DNA of 64,000 nucleotides, taken from Bacillus sp. J37 (lineage in GTDB: Bacteria; Bacillota; Bacilli; Bacillales; Bacillaceae). This document shows positions 44,044-53,188 of this stretch, piece by piece. Position numbers and translations under genes: made by a program. Every line of letters begins with the position of its first letter. The stretch's first letter is position 1. Where the stretch lies: NCBI RefSeq assembly GCF_000518865.1, contig NZ_JAEK01000006.1:62224-126223 (forward strand), written 5' to 3'. The notes under the pieces were generated by a model. That model had not been told where the DNA came from. It saw nothing but the letters and a program-made list of their open reading frames with translations, and searched no databases.

Positions 44044-44076
44044 AAAAGGATTGAGGGGCTGCCCTCAATCCTTTTA
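44044..44076 (+). terminator. Terminator after araN
   Basis: A 14-bp stem AAAAGGATTGAGGG/CCCTCAATCCTTTT with a 4-nt loop. Confidence 0.85.
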
Positions 44077-44140
44077 TTATGACTCTGGCGTATTAAGAGG
44101 TATAACTTCTATAATGAAGTCTTGAGTTTCTTGGTTTTTG

Positions 44141-44210
44141 TCAATGTAAAAGACTTCTGATATGTATTTTTTCAATTAATTTTATATACTAATATCATCA
44201 TTTACATTGA
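44141..44210 (+). promoter_or_regulatory. Inverted 10-mers flanking a possible promoter of the DeoR gene
   Basis: TCAATGTAAA (44141-44150) and its exact reverse complement TTTACATTGA (44201-44210), centres 60 bp apart, flank a possible -10 (TATACT, 44185-44190). Candidate autoregulatory operators of the DeoR-family gene that follows. Confidence 0.45.
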
Positions 44211-44241
44211 AGAACAAATTGTTATTCCAGGAGGAATCCAC

Positions 44242-44988
44242 TTGCTTATTTCAGAACGACATAAACTCATATTAGATTTATTAAAAGAAAAGGAAAATGT
44301 CAAACTTCAAGAACTTGTTGATTTAACATCAACTTCTGAATCAACGCTAAGACGTGATCTTGATCAGTTAGAAAAGCAAAACTATTTAAAACGTGTACAT
44401 GGCGGTGCGTCCTTACTGCAACGAAAACGATCTGAACTAAGTGTCTCAGAGAAGACAACGAAAAATCTGGCTGAAAAAGAAAGTATAGCAAAGTATGCAG
44501 CACAATTAGTCCTGGACGGAGAATGCATCTATCTTGATGCTGGTACAACAACCTTCCAAATGATCCAATTTTTAACACAGAAAGATTTAGTGGTTGTCAC
44601 AAACGGGACTGACCATCTAAATGCATTACTTGAAAAAGATATAACGACCTATTTAATTGGCGGGTTTGTAAAAAAAGTAACCAAGGCGACTATTGGTCGT
44701 GCTGCATATGAAAGCATTAAAAACTACCGCTTTGATAAGTGCTTTATTGGAACAAATGCTATTCATTATGAACTTGGATTAACCACTCCAGATCCTGATG
44801 AAGCCCAAATTAAAGAAAGAGCTATTTCTTTAGCGAGAGAGAGTTATATTTTAGCTGATCACACAAAGTTTGGTGAAGTATCATTTTCAAAGTTTGCAGA
44901 GTTGGATCAGGTAAAAGTTATAACAAATGAAAATGATACAATTGAATTAGACCGTTATCAAAGAATAACTGAAATGTTGAAGGTATAA
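44242..44988 (+). CDS. DeoR-family regulator, FruR-like
   Basis: Cytoplasmic repressor, 248 aa. The DeoR HTH is at residues about 6-60 (KLQELVDLTSTSESTLRRDL, RVHGGASLL) and the sugar-phosphate sensor domain carries IYLDAGTTTFQM, VVTNGTDHL, YLIGGFVKK and TPDPDEAQIKERAI. The motifs and length recall FruR, which opens fruR-fruK-fruA operons in Bacillus and responds to fructose-1-phosphate. Here a terminator follows directly and no fruK or fruA gene is present, so it is an orphan. TTG start after GGAGG. Confidence 0.78.
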   Translation: MLISERHKLILDLLKEKENVKLQELVDLTSTSESTLRRDLDQLEKQNYLKRVHGGASLLQRKRSELSVSEKTTKNLAEKESIAKYAAQLVLDGECIYLDAGTTTFQMIQFLTQKDLVVVTNGTDHLNALLEKDITTYLIGGFVKKVTKATIGRAAYESIKNYRFDKCFIGTNAIHYELGLTTPDPDEAQIKERAISLARESYILADHTKFGEVSFSKFAELDQVKVITNENDTIELDRYQRITEMLKV

Positions 44989-45006
44989 GTGAAGAACTGT
45001 GTAAAG

Positions 45007-45037
45007 AATGCTTCCTTTTATGAGGGAAGCATTTTTT
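45007..45037 (+). terminator. Terminator after the FruR-like gene
   Basis: AATGCTTCC/GGAAGCATT stem followed by TTTT. Confidence 0.85.
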
Positions 45038-45038
45038 A

Positions 45039-45225
45039 TTAGGTACTTTCATGAATTAGAGGACATTCCACTTATGAAATTCGTACTAAAAGTTCTTTAT
45101 AACTTGGATGAAAGACAATTGACCTATAAAATCCATAATAAAAGTTCTTCATAAACTTGATGAAGGACAAATGACGTTTGGAACCCTCATCAAAAGTTCT
45201 TTATTCCCCTTATGAAGGACTTCTA
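45039..45225. repeat. Periodic word array B: 52-nt unit
   Basis: The word AGTTCTTTAT (or AGTTCTTCAT) begins at 45091, 45143 and 45195, exactly 52 nt apart. A second word ATGAAGGAC (or ATGAAAGAC) lies at 45108, 45160 and 45212, also 52 nt apart. A more diverged copy ends with AGAGGAC at 45064, again in phase. No coding frame. It lies between a terminator and the promoter region of the transporter operon. Confidence 0.55.
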
Positions 45226-45358
45226 GCCCGAAAAGCCACTCACAGTGTGTCTTTCAGCACTTTCCTAGTACTGTTCTACTATTGTTTCTTCGTATACACA
45301 ATGAACAAAGATCAATATAATGCACCTTTTTAGTCAATACAGTTGATCGAACCTTTGG

Positions 45359-45380
45359 TGAAAACGCTTTATAATCAAAA
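45359..45380 (+). promoter_or_regulatory. 22-bp promoter block, copy 2
   Basis: Identical over 22 bases to 20290-20311, with TATAAT at 45370-45375 and a cre-like TGAAAACGCTTTA core. Confidence 0.6.
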
Positions 45381-45394
45381 GCAAGCGATTACAA
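45380..45394 (-). promoter_or_regulatory. cre site before the fourth importer operon
   Basis: On the minus strand TTGTAATCGCTTGCT fits WTGNAANCGNWNNCW at every fixed position. It follows the 22-bp block, near the expected transcription start. Confidence 0.6.
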
Positions 45395-45418
45395 AAGTAC
45401 TAGGTGGTGTTGATAAAC

Positions 45419-46369
45419 ATGAGTGCCAAAATAAATACTAATACCCTGGCGACAAAAGAAACACATGTGAAAGAAGAAATAAAAACAAACAAAAGCCCAA
45501 AGTTGAAAAAGGCTCTAGGGTACGCAGCGTTTGTGGGACCGGCGATTTTATTTTTTGTTCTTATTCAAATTATTCCATTTTTTATGGGGGTCTATTATTC
45601 GTTCACGTCATGGAACGGAGTTAGTTCAGCAGTTGAATGGGTTGGATTAGAAAACTATATAAAAATCTTCACAGATGATCAAAAGTTCTTTAATTCATTT
45701 ATCTTTACAACAAAATTTATGTTTGCTGCCGTTTTAATAAGTAACATTATAGGTTTTAGCTTTGCTTTATTACTGAATGCAGCATTAAAAACAAAGAATA
45801 TATTACGAACTGTATTTTTCATTCCAAATGTAATTGGTGGTTTATTACTAGGATTTATATGGCAGTTTATCTTTGTTAAAGGGTTTGCGTCAATTGGAAA
45901 CATGACTGACATCGGATTCTTTAAGTTACCTTGGCTTGGTGATGAAGCTACAGCTTTCTGGGGAATTGTAATTGTGTTTGCATGGCAAATTAGCGGCTAT
46001 ATGATGGTCATTTATATTGCAGCACTACAAGGGGTGGATACTTCCTTATTAGAAGCAGCAAAAATGGATGGTGCAACAAATTGGTCATTATTAACGAAGA
46101 TCATTATCCCATTAATCTTACCTGCTTTTACGATTTGTTTCTTCCTGACAATTTCGATGGCATTTAAAATCTTTGATTTGAATCTTTCTTTAACAGGTGG
46201 GGGACCATTTAATTCAACAGAATCAGTTGCTATTAATATATATCAGGAAGCCTTCATGAATAATAGATATGGACTTGGGACAGCAAAATCGATTCTATTC
46301 TTTATTGTAGTAGCCGTGTTTACAACACTTCAAGTAACATTCACGAAGAAAAAGGAGGTTGAAGCATAA
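45419..46369 (+). CDS. ABC sugar importer permease (MalF class), fourth importer
   Basis: Channel subunit, 316 aa, six TM segments behind a polar N-terminus (KEEIKTNKSPKLKKAL). The EAA loop reads SLLEAAKMDGATNWSLLTKI. GYMMVIYIAALQGV and LTGGGPFNSTESVAINIY mark the same subfamily as the permease at 32913. ATG 45419 lies 9 nt after AGGTGGTG; ATG 45404 is upstream of that SD. Shares a 22-bp promoter block with the isomerase/dehydrogenase operon at 20356. Confidence 0.87.
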   Translation: MSAKINTNTLATKETHVKEEIKTNKSPKLKKALGYAAFVGPAILFFVLIQIIPFFMGVYYSFTSWNGVSSAVEWVGLENYIKIFTDDQKFFNSFIFTTKFMFAAVLISNIIGFSFALLLNAALKTKNILRTVFFIPNVIGGLLLGFIWQFIFVKGFASIGNMTDIGFFKLPWLGDEATAFWGIVIVFAWQISGYMMVIYIAALQGVDTSLLEAAKMDGATNWSLLTKIIIPLILPAFTICFFLTISMAFKIFDLNLSLTGGGPFNSTESVAINIYQEAFMNNRYGLGTAKSILFFIVVAVFTTLQVTFTKKKEVEA

Positions 46370-47196
46370 TGAATAAAGGCTATACAAAGCGAACATTTTT
46401 ACTAGAAATCATTGCCATTATGCTTGCCTTAATCTTTTTAGTACCATTTTACTTTGTATTAATTAATTCTGTAAAAGGATTTTCGGAAATATTAATTGAT
46501 GCAGCTGCACTACCGAAAGAAATTCTATTTAGTAACTATACAAAAGTTTGGGATATTCTAAGCTTCCAGGATGCATTTCTAAACTCTCTCATTATTACTG
46601 TATTTAGTATTGCCGGCATTGTTGTCATTAGTTCGATGGCGGCTTGGAAAATGGTGAGAACACCTGGAAAGCTAAGTAAAATATTGTTTATCTTCTTTGT
46701 GTCAGCAATGGTGATCCCCTTTCAGACAGTTATGATACCACTAATGAAATTAGGTGGAACACTTGGAATTATGAATAGTATACCTGGTATTGTCATTATG
46801 TATTTTGGGTTTGGGGTTTCTCTATCACTGTTCTTATACCATGGTTTTGTTAAAACAATTCCTATGGAAATCGAGGAGTCTGCTAGAGTAGATGGATGTA
46901 CACAATTTGGTGTGTTTTGGAGAATTGTTTTCCCATTATTAAAGCCGATAACTGTAACCGTTATCATCTTAAACACATTATGGATTTGGAATGATTATCT
47001 GCTGCCATTACTTGTGTTGCAGGATGCTGAATTAAGAACAATCCCGTTAGCGACAAGTTCTTTCTTTGCTCAATATACAAAACAATGGGATATGGGATTA
47101 GCGGCTTTAGTTTTAGGTATAGCTCCAGTTATCGTGTTCTTCTTATTCCTGCAGAAGCACATTATAAAAGGAATTGCTGCAGGATCTATTAAGTAG
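46369..47196 (+). CDS. ABC sugar importer permease (MalG class), fourth importer
   Basis: Second channel subunit, 275 aa. The EAA loop is EIEESARVDGCTQFGVFWRI and the tail is IIKGIAAGSIK. TAATG overlap with the preceding gene gives translational coupling. Followed by a short stem-loop and the binding-protein gene, so here the permeases precede the binding protein. Confidence 0.88.
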   Translation: MNKGYTKRTFLLEIIAIMLALIFLVPFYFVLINSVKGFSEILIDAAALPKEILFSNYTKVWDILSFQDAFLNSLIITVFSIAGIVVISSMAAWKMVRTPGKLSKILFIFFVSAMVIPFQTVMIPLMKLGGTLGIMNSIPGIVIMYFGFGVSLSLFLYHGFVKTIPMEIEESARVDGCTQFGVFWRIVFPLLKPITVTVIILNTLWIWNDYLLPLLVLQDAELRTIPLATSSFFAQYTKQWDMGLAALVLGIAPVIVFFLFLQKHIIKGIAAGSIK

Positions 47197-47207
47197 TATA
47201 TAATCTT

Positions 47208-47227
47208 ATGGCTAGATGCCTAGCCAT
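47208..47227 (+). other. Stem-loop between permease and binding-protein genes
   Basis: ATGGCTAG/CTAGCCAT, 8-bp stem with a 4-nt loop. No U-run. Probable processing or stability element. Confidence 0.5.
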
Positions 47228-47277
47228 GCAGATTCATATAAAATAAAAAAAGATAAGATTGGGGAGGTCATTTTATC

Positions 47278-48564
47278 ATGAAAAAGCTTTTGCTATTAGG
47301 TATGTCTTTCTTATTAGTATTAGGTATTTTAGCGGGGTGTAATTCAAGTAACAAGGAAAGCTCATCTGAAGGAAACAATGATTCAGGATCTGGTGATGGT
47401 GAAGTAGTTACATTGAACTTATTCCAATTTAAAGTTGAGATTGCTGATCAGCTTCAGGAAATGATTAAAGAATTCGAAGCAGAGCACCCAAATATTAAAG
47501 TGAAACTTGAAACTGTTGGTGGTGGTGCTGACTACGGTGCTGCCCTAAAAGCAAAATTTGCATCAGGTGAAGAGCCGGATATCTTCAATAACGGTGGATT
47601 TAAAGAATTAGAACTTTGGAAAGAGCATTTAGCCGATCTTTCTAACGAGCCATGGGCAGAGCATGTACTTCCTATCGGTAAAGTTCCAACGACAGACGCA
47701 GACGGAAAGCTTTACGGTATGCCAGTAAACCTTGAAGGATATGGATTCATTTATAACAAGGATTTATTTGAAAAAGCAGGTATTACAGAACCTCCAAAAA
47801 CTCTTTCTGAATTACAAGATGCTGTAAAGAAACTTGATGCAGCTGGAATCAAAGCATTTTCTGCCGGTTATGGCGAGTGGTGGGTAATTGGTCAACACTT
47901 AATGAATATTCCATTTGCACAACAAGATGATCCTGAAAGCTTTATTGCGGGCTTAAACGATGGTTCTGCAAAATTTGCTGGTAACGAGAAATTCAAACAA
48001 TTCAAGGATATTGTTGATTTAGAAGTGAAAAATGCAGTAGGTAACCCAATTACAACTGATTACAATACTCAAGTAACTTTATTTGCATCAGGTGAAGCAG
48101 CAATGCTGCAACAAGGTAACTGGACTGAAAATATGATTACTGAAATCAATCCTGAAATCAATATGGGCTTCTTACCAATCCCATTAAATGATGAAGAGAA
48201 TGCTGATAGATTACCAGTAGGAGTACCTAATAACTGGGTATTAAACAAAAACTCTGAGCACTTGGAAGAAGCGAAAACATTCTTAAACTGGATGGTTTCT
48301 TCTGAAACTGGTAAACGTTATATCACGGAAGAATTCGCGTTTATTCCAGCATTCGATAATATCGAAGCTTCTGGTTTAGGTGACTTAGGTCAATCGATTC
48401 TGGAGTACTCAAAAGCAGAAAAAACAATTTCTTGGAATTGGTTCAGATGGCCGGATGGAGCAAACAAAGAATTTGCTGCTACAATTCAAGAATATTCAGC
48501 AGGTAAGATTACGTTCGATGAAGCATTAGAAAAATTCCAAGCAACATGGGATAATATGAAATAA
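47278..48564 (+). CDS. ABC sugar-binding lipoprotein, fourth importer
   Basis: Family 1 binding lipoprotein, 428 aa. Signal peptide with lipobox LAGC (Cys about residue 21) and a Ser/Asn/Gly linker. Landmarks are KAKFASGEEPDIFNNGG, YGFIYNKDLFEKAG, LFASGEAAMLQQGNW and NWVLNKNSEHLEEAK. Strong SD GGGGAGG. It is followed by a terminator-like hairpin and then its own kinase/regulator pair. The ligand is not identifiable by eye. Confidence 0.88.
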   Translation: MKKLLLLGMSFLLVLGILAGCNSSNKESSSEGNNDSGSGDGEVVTLNLFQFKVEIADQLQEMIKEFEAEHPNIKVKLETVGGGADYGAALKAKFASGEEPDIFNNGGFKELELWKEHLADLSNEPWAEHVLPIGKVPTTDADGKLYGMPVNLEGYGFIYNKDLFEKAGITEPPKTLSELQDAVKKLDAAGIKAFSAGYGEWWVIGQHLMNIPFAQQDDPESFIAGLNDGSAKFAGNEKFKQFKDIVDLEVKNAVGNPITTDYNTQVTLFASGEAAMLQQGNWTENMITEINPEINMGFLPIPLNDEENADRLPVGVPNNWVLNKNSEHLEEAKTFLNWMVSSETGKRYITEEFAFIPAFDNIEASGLGDLGQSILEYSKAEKTISWNWFRWPDGANKEFAATIQEYSAGKITFDEALEKFQATWDNMK

Positions 48565-48575
48565 AAAGGTTCAAC

Positions 48576-48606
48576 AAAAGCATGTCTATCATAGGCATGC
48601 TTTTTC
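48576..48606 (+). terminator. Terminator after the binding-protein gene
   Basis: AAAAGCATG/CATGCTTTT stem followed by TTCACC. Confidence 0.65.
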
Positions 48607-48649
48607 ACCTATAATAGTTGGTACATCCTTTAAGATTGGAGGTTCCCCA

Positions 48650-50467
48650 GTGAAAAAAACAAGCATACGCAATAAGCTGATCGTACTGTTATTATTAATT
48701 ACCATTGTTCCATTTGGAACTTCAATTGTTATCACTTACTTTTATACGAAAGAGTCATTAAAGGATGAATTCGTAGCGGAAAACGTCAATCTCCTTTACC
48801 AAGGAAAGTTAAACATTGAGGGGTATATCGGGGAACTGAAAAATCTAACGTTATCATTTTATAATAATATTGATTTTATGAGATATATGAAGAATAATCC
48901 TGATTTTGATAAGGATTATCTCGCAAAGGAAAGCTTTAAAAATGTGATATTAACGATCCTTTATGCTGAGGAAAACATCAATCGAGTGAATATTGCATTG
49001 ATGGATGATCACCATACTATTTCTGTATCCAAAAAGTCGGCTGTCGTCTTTTCACGATTAAATCAAGATCTGAATCAAGGTATGTATGATAAAGCATTAA
49101 ACAATCCTTATCGTATTTATATTGAGCCGATGGAGGTTTTACAGGAAGAGAATATAAGCGATAATTCTAAAAGGAGAAATGACATGTTTACTTTGCATCG
49201 TGCGTTAATCGATGTGCCGTCAGATGATCTATTAGGATATATTTCGCTGGAAATAAACTCAGAGCATCTCCTTGGAATCGCCGAAAAGCTATATGTGAAA
49301 GATAAAGAGGAATTTTATCTATTAAGTCCTGAAGGAGAGTTGATTTTTCGTTCCAACAATGATGTGGATGAGAACCAACAATGGATTACGAGCCTTATAA
49401 AGAGTAGCAAAACAAATGGAATGATGGAATGGAAAAAGGATTCCTTTCACGGTTTAATGATTTATGAAACCCTTGATGAATCATCCGGCGGTTGGATCAT
49501 GGTAAAAAGAATTCCTTATACATCCGTTTTTGAAAGTGCATTAAGTGTAGCTAAAATCAATATCCTATTTGGTGTGATCGGGTTAATCCTTGTCATTATG
49601 GCAACTTTATTTGTTTCATTTAAAATCACCTCGCCCATACGGATACTATTACAAAATATAAAACAGGTTGAAAACGGGAATATGAACGTTCAGTTTGATT
49701 CTCTAGGTAATGATGAAATCGGTACACTTGGTGAGCGTTTTAAAGAGATGATTGCAAAGATAAACCATCTTATTAATCGAGAATATAAACTGGAGATTGA
49801 AAATAAAACAAATCAATTAAAGGCATTGCAATCTCAGTTAAATCCGCATTTTTTATACAATGCTCTGCAGTCCATCGGTACTTTGGCATTAAAAAACAAT
49901 GTACCACAAGTCTATACTTTGGTTACTCACCTGTCGAAGATCATGAGGTATGGGATGAATATTGATGAAGATCTAGTTCCTTTAACAAAGGAAATTGATT
50001 ACACAAAGGCCTTTTTATTACTTCAAAAAGAAAGATTTGGCGACCAATTTGAGTATTCATTAACTTTTGATAAAGAAGATTCTTTTATTACAGTTCCGAA
50101 GATGATTCTTCAGCCAATCATTGAAAACTATTTTAAGCATGGTTTTGATCGAAGTAATGATAAAATCGGTCATTTAAAGATTATTGTAAGAAGAGATCAA
50201 GGTCAATTGGTGATGACAGTTCAAGATAATGGAAACGGAATAACAGAAACAAGGCTTAACGAGATATATCAAACACTAAACGAAGATCAACAAAGTAAGC
50301 TGGGGGGTGCAAATATAGGTTTGAGAAATGTTTACTTACGTTTGAAGCTCTATTTTGGTGAAAAAGCATCATTATTAATAGAGAATGATGAAGACGGAGG
50401 TACTTTTGTTACGATAAAGCTTCCGGTAGAAACGGGAGGTTCAGGAAATGAAAGCAATCATAATTGA
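48650..50467 (+). CDS. YesM-type sensor histidine kinase, second
   Basis: Membrane sensor kinase, 605 aa. TM1 at residues about 10-30 (KLIVLLLLITIVPFGTSIVI), an external sensor domain of about 250 residues, TM2 (INILFGVIGLILVIMATLFV), HAMP, the His_kinase domain with phospho-His400 in QLNPHFLYN, and HATPase_c (IIENYFKHGF, VQDNGNGI). GTG start after TTGGAGG. It overlaps the regulator gene by 20 bp. It lies immediately downstream of the fourth importer, which it presumably controls. Confidence 0.9.
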   Translation: MKKTSIRNKLIVLLLLITIVPFGTSIVITYFYTKESLKDEFVAENVNLLYQGKLNIEGYIGELKNLTLSFYNNIDFMRYMKNNPDFDKDYLAKESFKNVILTILYAEENINRVNIALMDDHHTISVSKKSAVVFSRLNQDLNQGMYDKALNNPYRIYIEPMEVLQEENISDNSKRRNDMFTLHRALIDVPSDDLLGYISLEINSEHLLGIAEKLYVKDKEEFYLLSPEGELIFRSNNDVDENQQWITSLIKSSKTNGMMEWKKDSFHGLMIYETLDESSGGWIMVKRIPYTSVFESALSVAKINILFGVIGLILVIMATLFVSFKITSPIRILLQNIKQVENGNMNVQFDSLGNDEIGTLGERFKEMIAKINHLINREYKLEIENKTNQLKALQSQLNPHFLYNALQSIGTLALKNNVPQVYTLVTHLSKIMRYGMNIDEDLVPLTKEIDYTKAFLLLQKERFGDQFEYSLTFDKEDSFITVPKMILQPIIENYFKHGFDRSNDKIGHLKIIVRRDQGQLVMTVQDNGNGITETRLNEIYQTLNEDQQSKLGGANIGLRNVYLRLKLYFGEKASLLIENDEDGGTFVTIKLPVETGGSGNESNHN

Positions 50468-52031
50468 CGATGAAACACATGTGAGAGAAGGGCTGCTTTT
50501 ATTAGCAGAATGGAAGAGATTTGGTATTCAAAAAGTATTCGAGGCAAAGGATGGAGAAGAGGCGCAAAACCTGATTATTCAGAATCAGCCGGAGATCATC
50601 TTCACAGATATGAATATGCCCAAATTTGATGGAATTGAACTTTTAAAATGGCTAAGTAAAAATGAAATAAAAAGTAAAATCATTGTGATCAGCGGTTATG
50701 ATGATTTTCATTATATGAGAAACGCCATTACGTATGGAAGCTATGATTACCTATTAAAACCAATAGACCCCGGATTGCTTAATGAAACTTTAGAAAGAGC
50801 GGTATCAGATTGGAAAAAGGAAGCCCTTCAAAGGGAGTCGACAAACGAAACGAATAGAGTCATTAATGAGGTAAAACCTCTTTATTGGGATTATCTTTTT
50901 TCTAATGTTATATCGAATCAAGTTATATCGGATGAAACCGTTCAAAAAATCAAGAAGGAATTTGGGGTTCACGTTAATGAAATTGAGTGTACAATCTCTC
51001 TAGTATTTATTAGTCCTAAGATGATCGAAAAGTTTAATAATGATAAAGATTTAGCCTTTTTTACCTTATTAAATATAAGTAATGAAATTGTTCGCTCGAA
51101 ACAAAGTGGTCTTTGCTTTCGGAATATAAACAAAGAATATGAGATTGTCGTTCTTTTGTGGAATAGTAAAAATGAAAAAGAGATCCTAAAAAAAATACAA
51201 ACGGAAATTTATAAGTTTAGTGGCATGAATGTCCTGTTTTTTGTTGGAAAGTCATCGTCTTTAATTAAGGAGGCCTACCATACTGCACGAAAAACTTTAC
51301 TGAAGCATAATATGATGGAATGTGCTAAGAGAAATAATATCGTAAGGTACGAAAACATTACTACAGTCCCTAACCTGCATTTATTTGATTTCGCCGAAGA
51401 TATTAAATGGGCTATTCAAAGCAGTAGTATAGAGCAAATGGATGAGATTATGCAAAAAATCTTTTATGCCCTTGAATCTAAGCATGTCCTCTCGTACGAG
51501 CAAGTAAGTATTTGGGAAGAGCAGTTTAAGATTTTGAGAAAAAATTGGTTAAAAGAATATAATACGAATGAAGACTTGGATTTTTATAAGGGGATGAATT
51601 ATTGGGATGATAAAGGAATTTTCTCATTTAATAAATTCAAAGAAGAAAAACGGAAGGAATTTTATGAATTAATTCATCTATTAAATGATGTGAGATATAA
51701 AAGAGAAACGAACAGTATTCAAGAGATTGAAGCTTTCTTACGAAAGAACTATGAGAAGGATATTACATTACAGGAAATTGCGGAACGATTTTTTTTAAGT
51801 CGTGAATATATTTCCCGAAAGTTCAAGCAAGAATATCATGAAACATTAACAAACTATTTAACGAAAATTAGAATTGAAAAAGCAAAAGAGCTTTTAGAAA
51901 ATCCGCATCTTAAAGTATATGAAATTTCATATAAGGTTGGATATCCCAATGAAAAATATTTCAGTAAAGTGTTTAAAAAACTAGTTGGATTAACTCCTAA
52001 TGAATATCGGGTACACGTAATGTCAAAATAG
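50448..52031 (+). CDS. YesN-type response regulator, AraC output, second
   Basis: Response regulator, 527 aa, the long form of the family. The receiver has acidic IIDDE, phospho-Asp54 in IFTDMNMPK and Lys in LLKPID. A middle region of about 300 residues follows, then C-terminal AraC HTH motifs (ITLQEIAERFFLSREYISRKF, one over the core; YEISYKVGYPNEKYFSKVFK) ending TPNEYR. ATG 50448 lies within the kinase 3' end behind GGGAGG. Expected target: the 45359 promoter region. Confidence 0.9.
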   Translation: MKAIIIDDETHVREGLLLLAEWKRFGIQKVFEAKDGEEAQNLIIQNQPEIIFTDMNMPKFDGIELLKWLSKNEIKSKIIVISGYDDFHYMRNAITYGSYDYLLKPIDPGLLNETLERAVSDWKKEALQRESTNETNRVINEVKPLYWDYLFSNVISNQVISDETVQKIKKEFGVHVNEIECTISLVFISPKMIEKFNNDKDLAFFTLLNISNEIVRSKQSGLCFRNINKEYEIVVLLWNSKNEKEILKKIQTEIYKFSGMNVLFFVGKSSSLIKEAYHTARKTLLKHNMMECAKRNNIVRYENITTVPNLHLFDFAEDIKWAIQSSSIEQMDEIMQKIFYALESKHVLSYEQVSIWEEQFKILRKNWLKEYNTNEDLDFYKGMNYWDDKGIFSFNKFKEEKRKEFYELIHLLNDVRYKRETNSIQEIEAFLRKNYEKDITLQEIAERFFLSREYISRKFKQEYHETLTNYLTKIRIEKAKELLENPHLKVYEISYKVGYPNEKYFSKVFKKLVGLTPNEYRVHVMSK

Positions 52032-52128
52032 ATGGATGTGAGGGTACCCATGTTTTTTAGTTACAAGTTCATACAATACTTGCTTATTTAATGCTACTAT
52101 ATGTTTATTAATCGCTCGGAGGACATAT

Positions 52129-52953
52129 ATGCGTATATTTAGAATATTAAACAACAATGCAGTGGTTGTAATTGATGGGCCACAAGAGAAAATTGTAATG
52201 GGACCTGGAATTGCGTTTCAGAAGCAAAGAAATGATATTGTGCCAAAAGGTAAAATAGAAAAAATCTTTGTTTTACGTGATGCTTCATCAGAAAAGTTCC
52301 AACAATTACTATCTACATTACCAGAGTCACATATTGAATTAGCAGAAAGTATCATAAGTTATGCTGAAGGTCATTTATTGGCTCCTTTAAGTGATCATAT
52401 CCATGTGGCCTTAACAGACCATCTATCTTTTGCTTTGGAGAGGATTGAACAAGGAATTCCTATTAAAAACAAGCTAGTGAACGAAATAAAAATGCTCTAC
52501 AAAAAAGAATATGAAATAGGAATGTGGGCAAAGAAGGAGATTAAGAAAAAGCTAGGGATCGACATACCAGAAGATGAAGTAGCTCACATAGCTCTTCATA
52601 TTCACACAGCGAAAATGGATGCTCCTTCTATGAGTGAATCTTTAAAACATGCCTCCATTTTAAGTGAATTTGTCCAACAAGTTGAAACATGTATTGGTGA
52701 AAAGATAGAAGAATCTTCAATCAATTATCAAAGGTTAATCACACATCTTCGCTTTGCCTTAAATCGTATCCAACAGGGAGAGCAGTTTGAACCTATTGAT
52801 CAAGATATGCTGGGGCTTATACAAGACAAGTATAAAAAGGCTTATGAATATTCACAGAAAATATTAGATTATTTATGTGAAGAATATGAGATTTCTTTTC
52901 CATCATCTGAAATCGCCTATATTGCGATCCATATTCAAAGGCTAATAAAATAG
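52129..52953 (+). CDS. sacT: Sucrose operon antiterminator SacT (BglG/LicT family)
   Basis: RNA-binding antiterminator, 274 aa. The CAT RNA-binding domain (residues 1-55; MRIFRILNNNAVVV, EKIVMGPGIAFQK) is followed by two PTS-regulation domains with conserved His in LSDHIHVALTDHLSF, ALHIHTAK and LITHLRFA. It should bind the RAT element at 53035 and prevent the adjacent leader terminator from forming when sucrose is present. PTS phosphorylation of the PRD His residues tunes activity. No RAT is seen before sacT itself. Order sacT-sacP-sacA is as in B. subtilis. Confidence 0.93.
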   Translation: MRIFRILNNNAVVVIDGPQEKIVMGPGIAFQKQRNDIVPKGKIEKIFVLRDASSEKFQQLLSTLPESHIELAESIISYAEGHLLAPLSDHIHVALTDHLSFALERIEQGIPIKNKLVNEIKMLYKKEYEIGMWAKKEIKKKLGIDIPEDEVAHIALHIHTAKMDAPSMSESLKHASILSEFVQQVETCIGEKIEESSINYQRLITHLRFALNRIQQGEQFEPIDQDMLGLIQDKYKKAYEYSQKILDYLCEEYEISFPSSEIAYIAIHIQRLIK

Positions 52954-52979
52954 TAAGTGTCGAAATTTGAATTTTATTG

Positions 52980-53008
52980 TTGACGTTTCCATATGTCTGG
53001 TATAAAAT
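52980..53008 (+). promoter_or_regulatory. Promoter of sacPA
   Basis: TTGACG (52980-52985) with TAAAAT 17 bp downstream (53003-53008); an extended TGGTATAAA overlaps. The RAT starts about 25 bp further on. Confidence 0.65.
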
Positions 53009-53034
53009 TTACTCAATCAAACAATTTCATATGT

Positions 53035-53066
53035 AGGATTGTGACTGATAATGCAGGCAAGACCTA
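53035..53066 (+). promoter_or_regulatory. RAT: ribonucleic antiterminator for SacT
   Basis: AGGATTGTGACTGATAATGC and the following AGGCAAGACCT fit the SacT/SacY/LicT RNA target (GGATTGTnACTGnTnnnGCAGGCAAnACC). Its 3' end overlaps the 5' arm of the terminator, the defining arrangement for antitermination. Confidence 0.88.
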
Positions 53067-53146
53067 GAATATATAAGATGACATGGGTAGATCATTTCTC
53101 TCTTTGCTACCTATCTTACCTTATATATTTTGGGTCTTTTTGTTGT
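53061..53146 (+). terminator. Leader terminator of sacPA
   Basis: A long imperfect stem: GACCTAGAATATATAAG (53061-53077) pairs with CTTATATATTTTGGGTC (53120-53136) with G-U pairs, the inner part continues to pair (GGGTAG/CTACCT), then TTTTTGTTG. Mutually exclusive with the RAT fold. Confidence 0.85.
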
Positions 53147-53188
53147 TTATCGGAAAAATCCTATATGCTATATAAGGAGGAAATGAAC

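Noticed and set aside
53051-53188. Upstream extension of sacP
   Set aside because: It starts inside the RAT and crosses the leader terminator; the true SD is at 53174.
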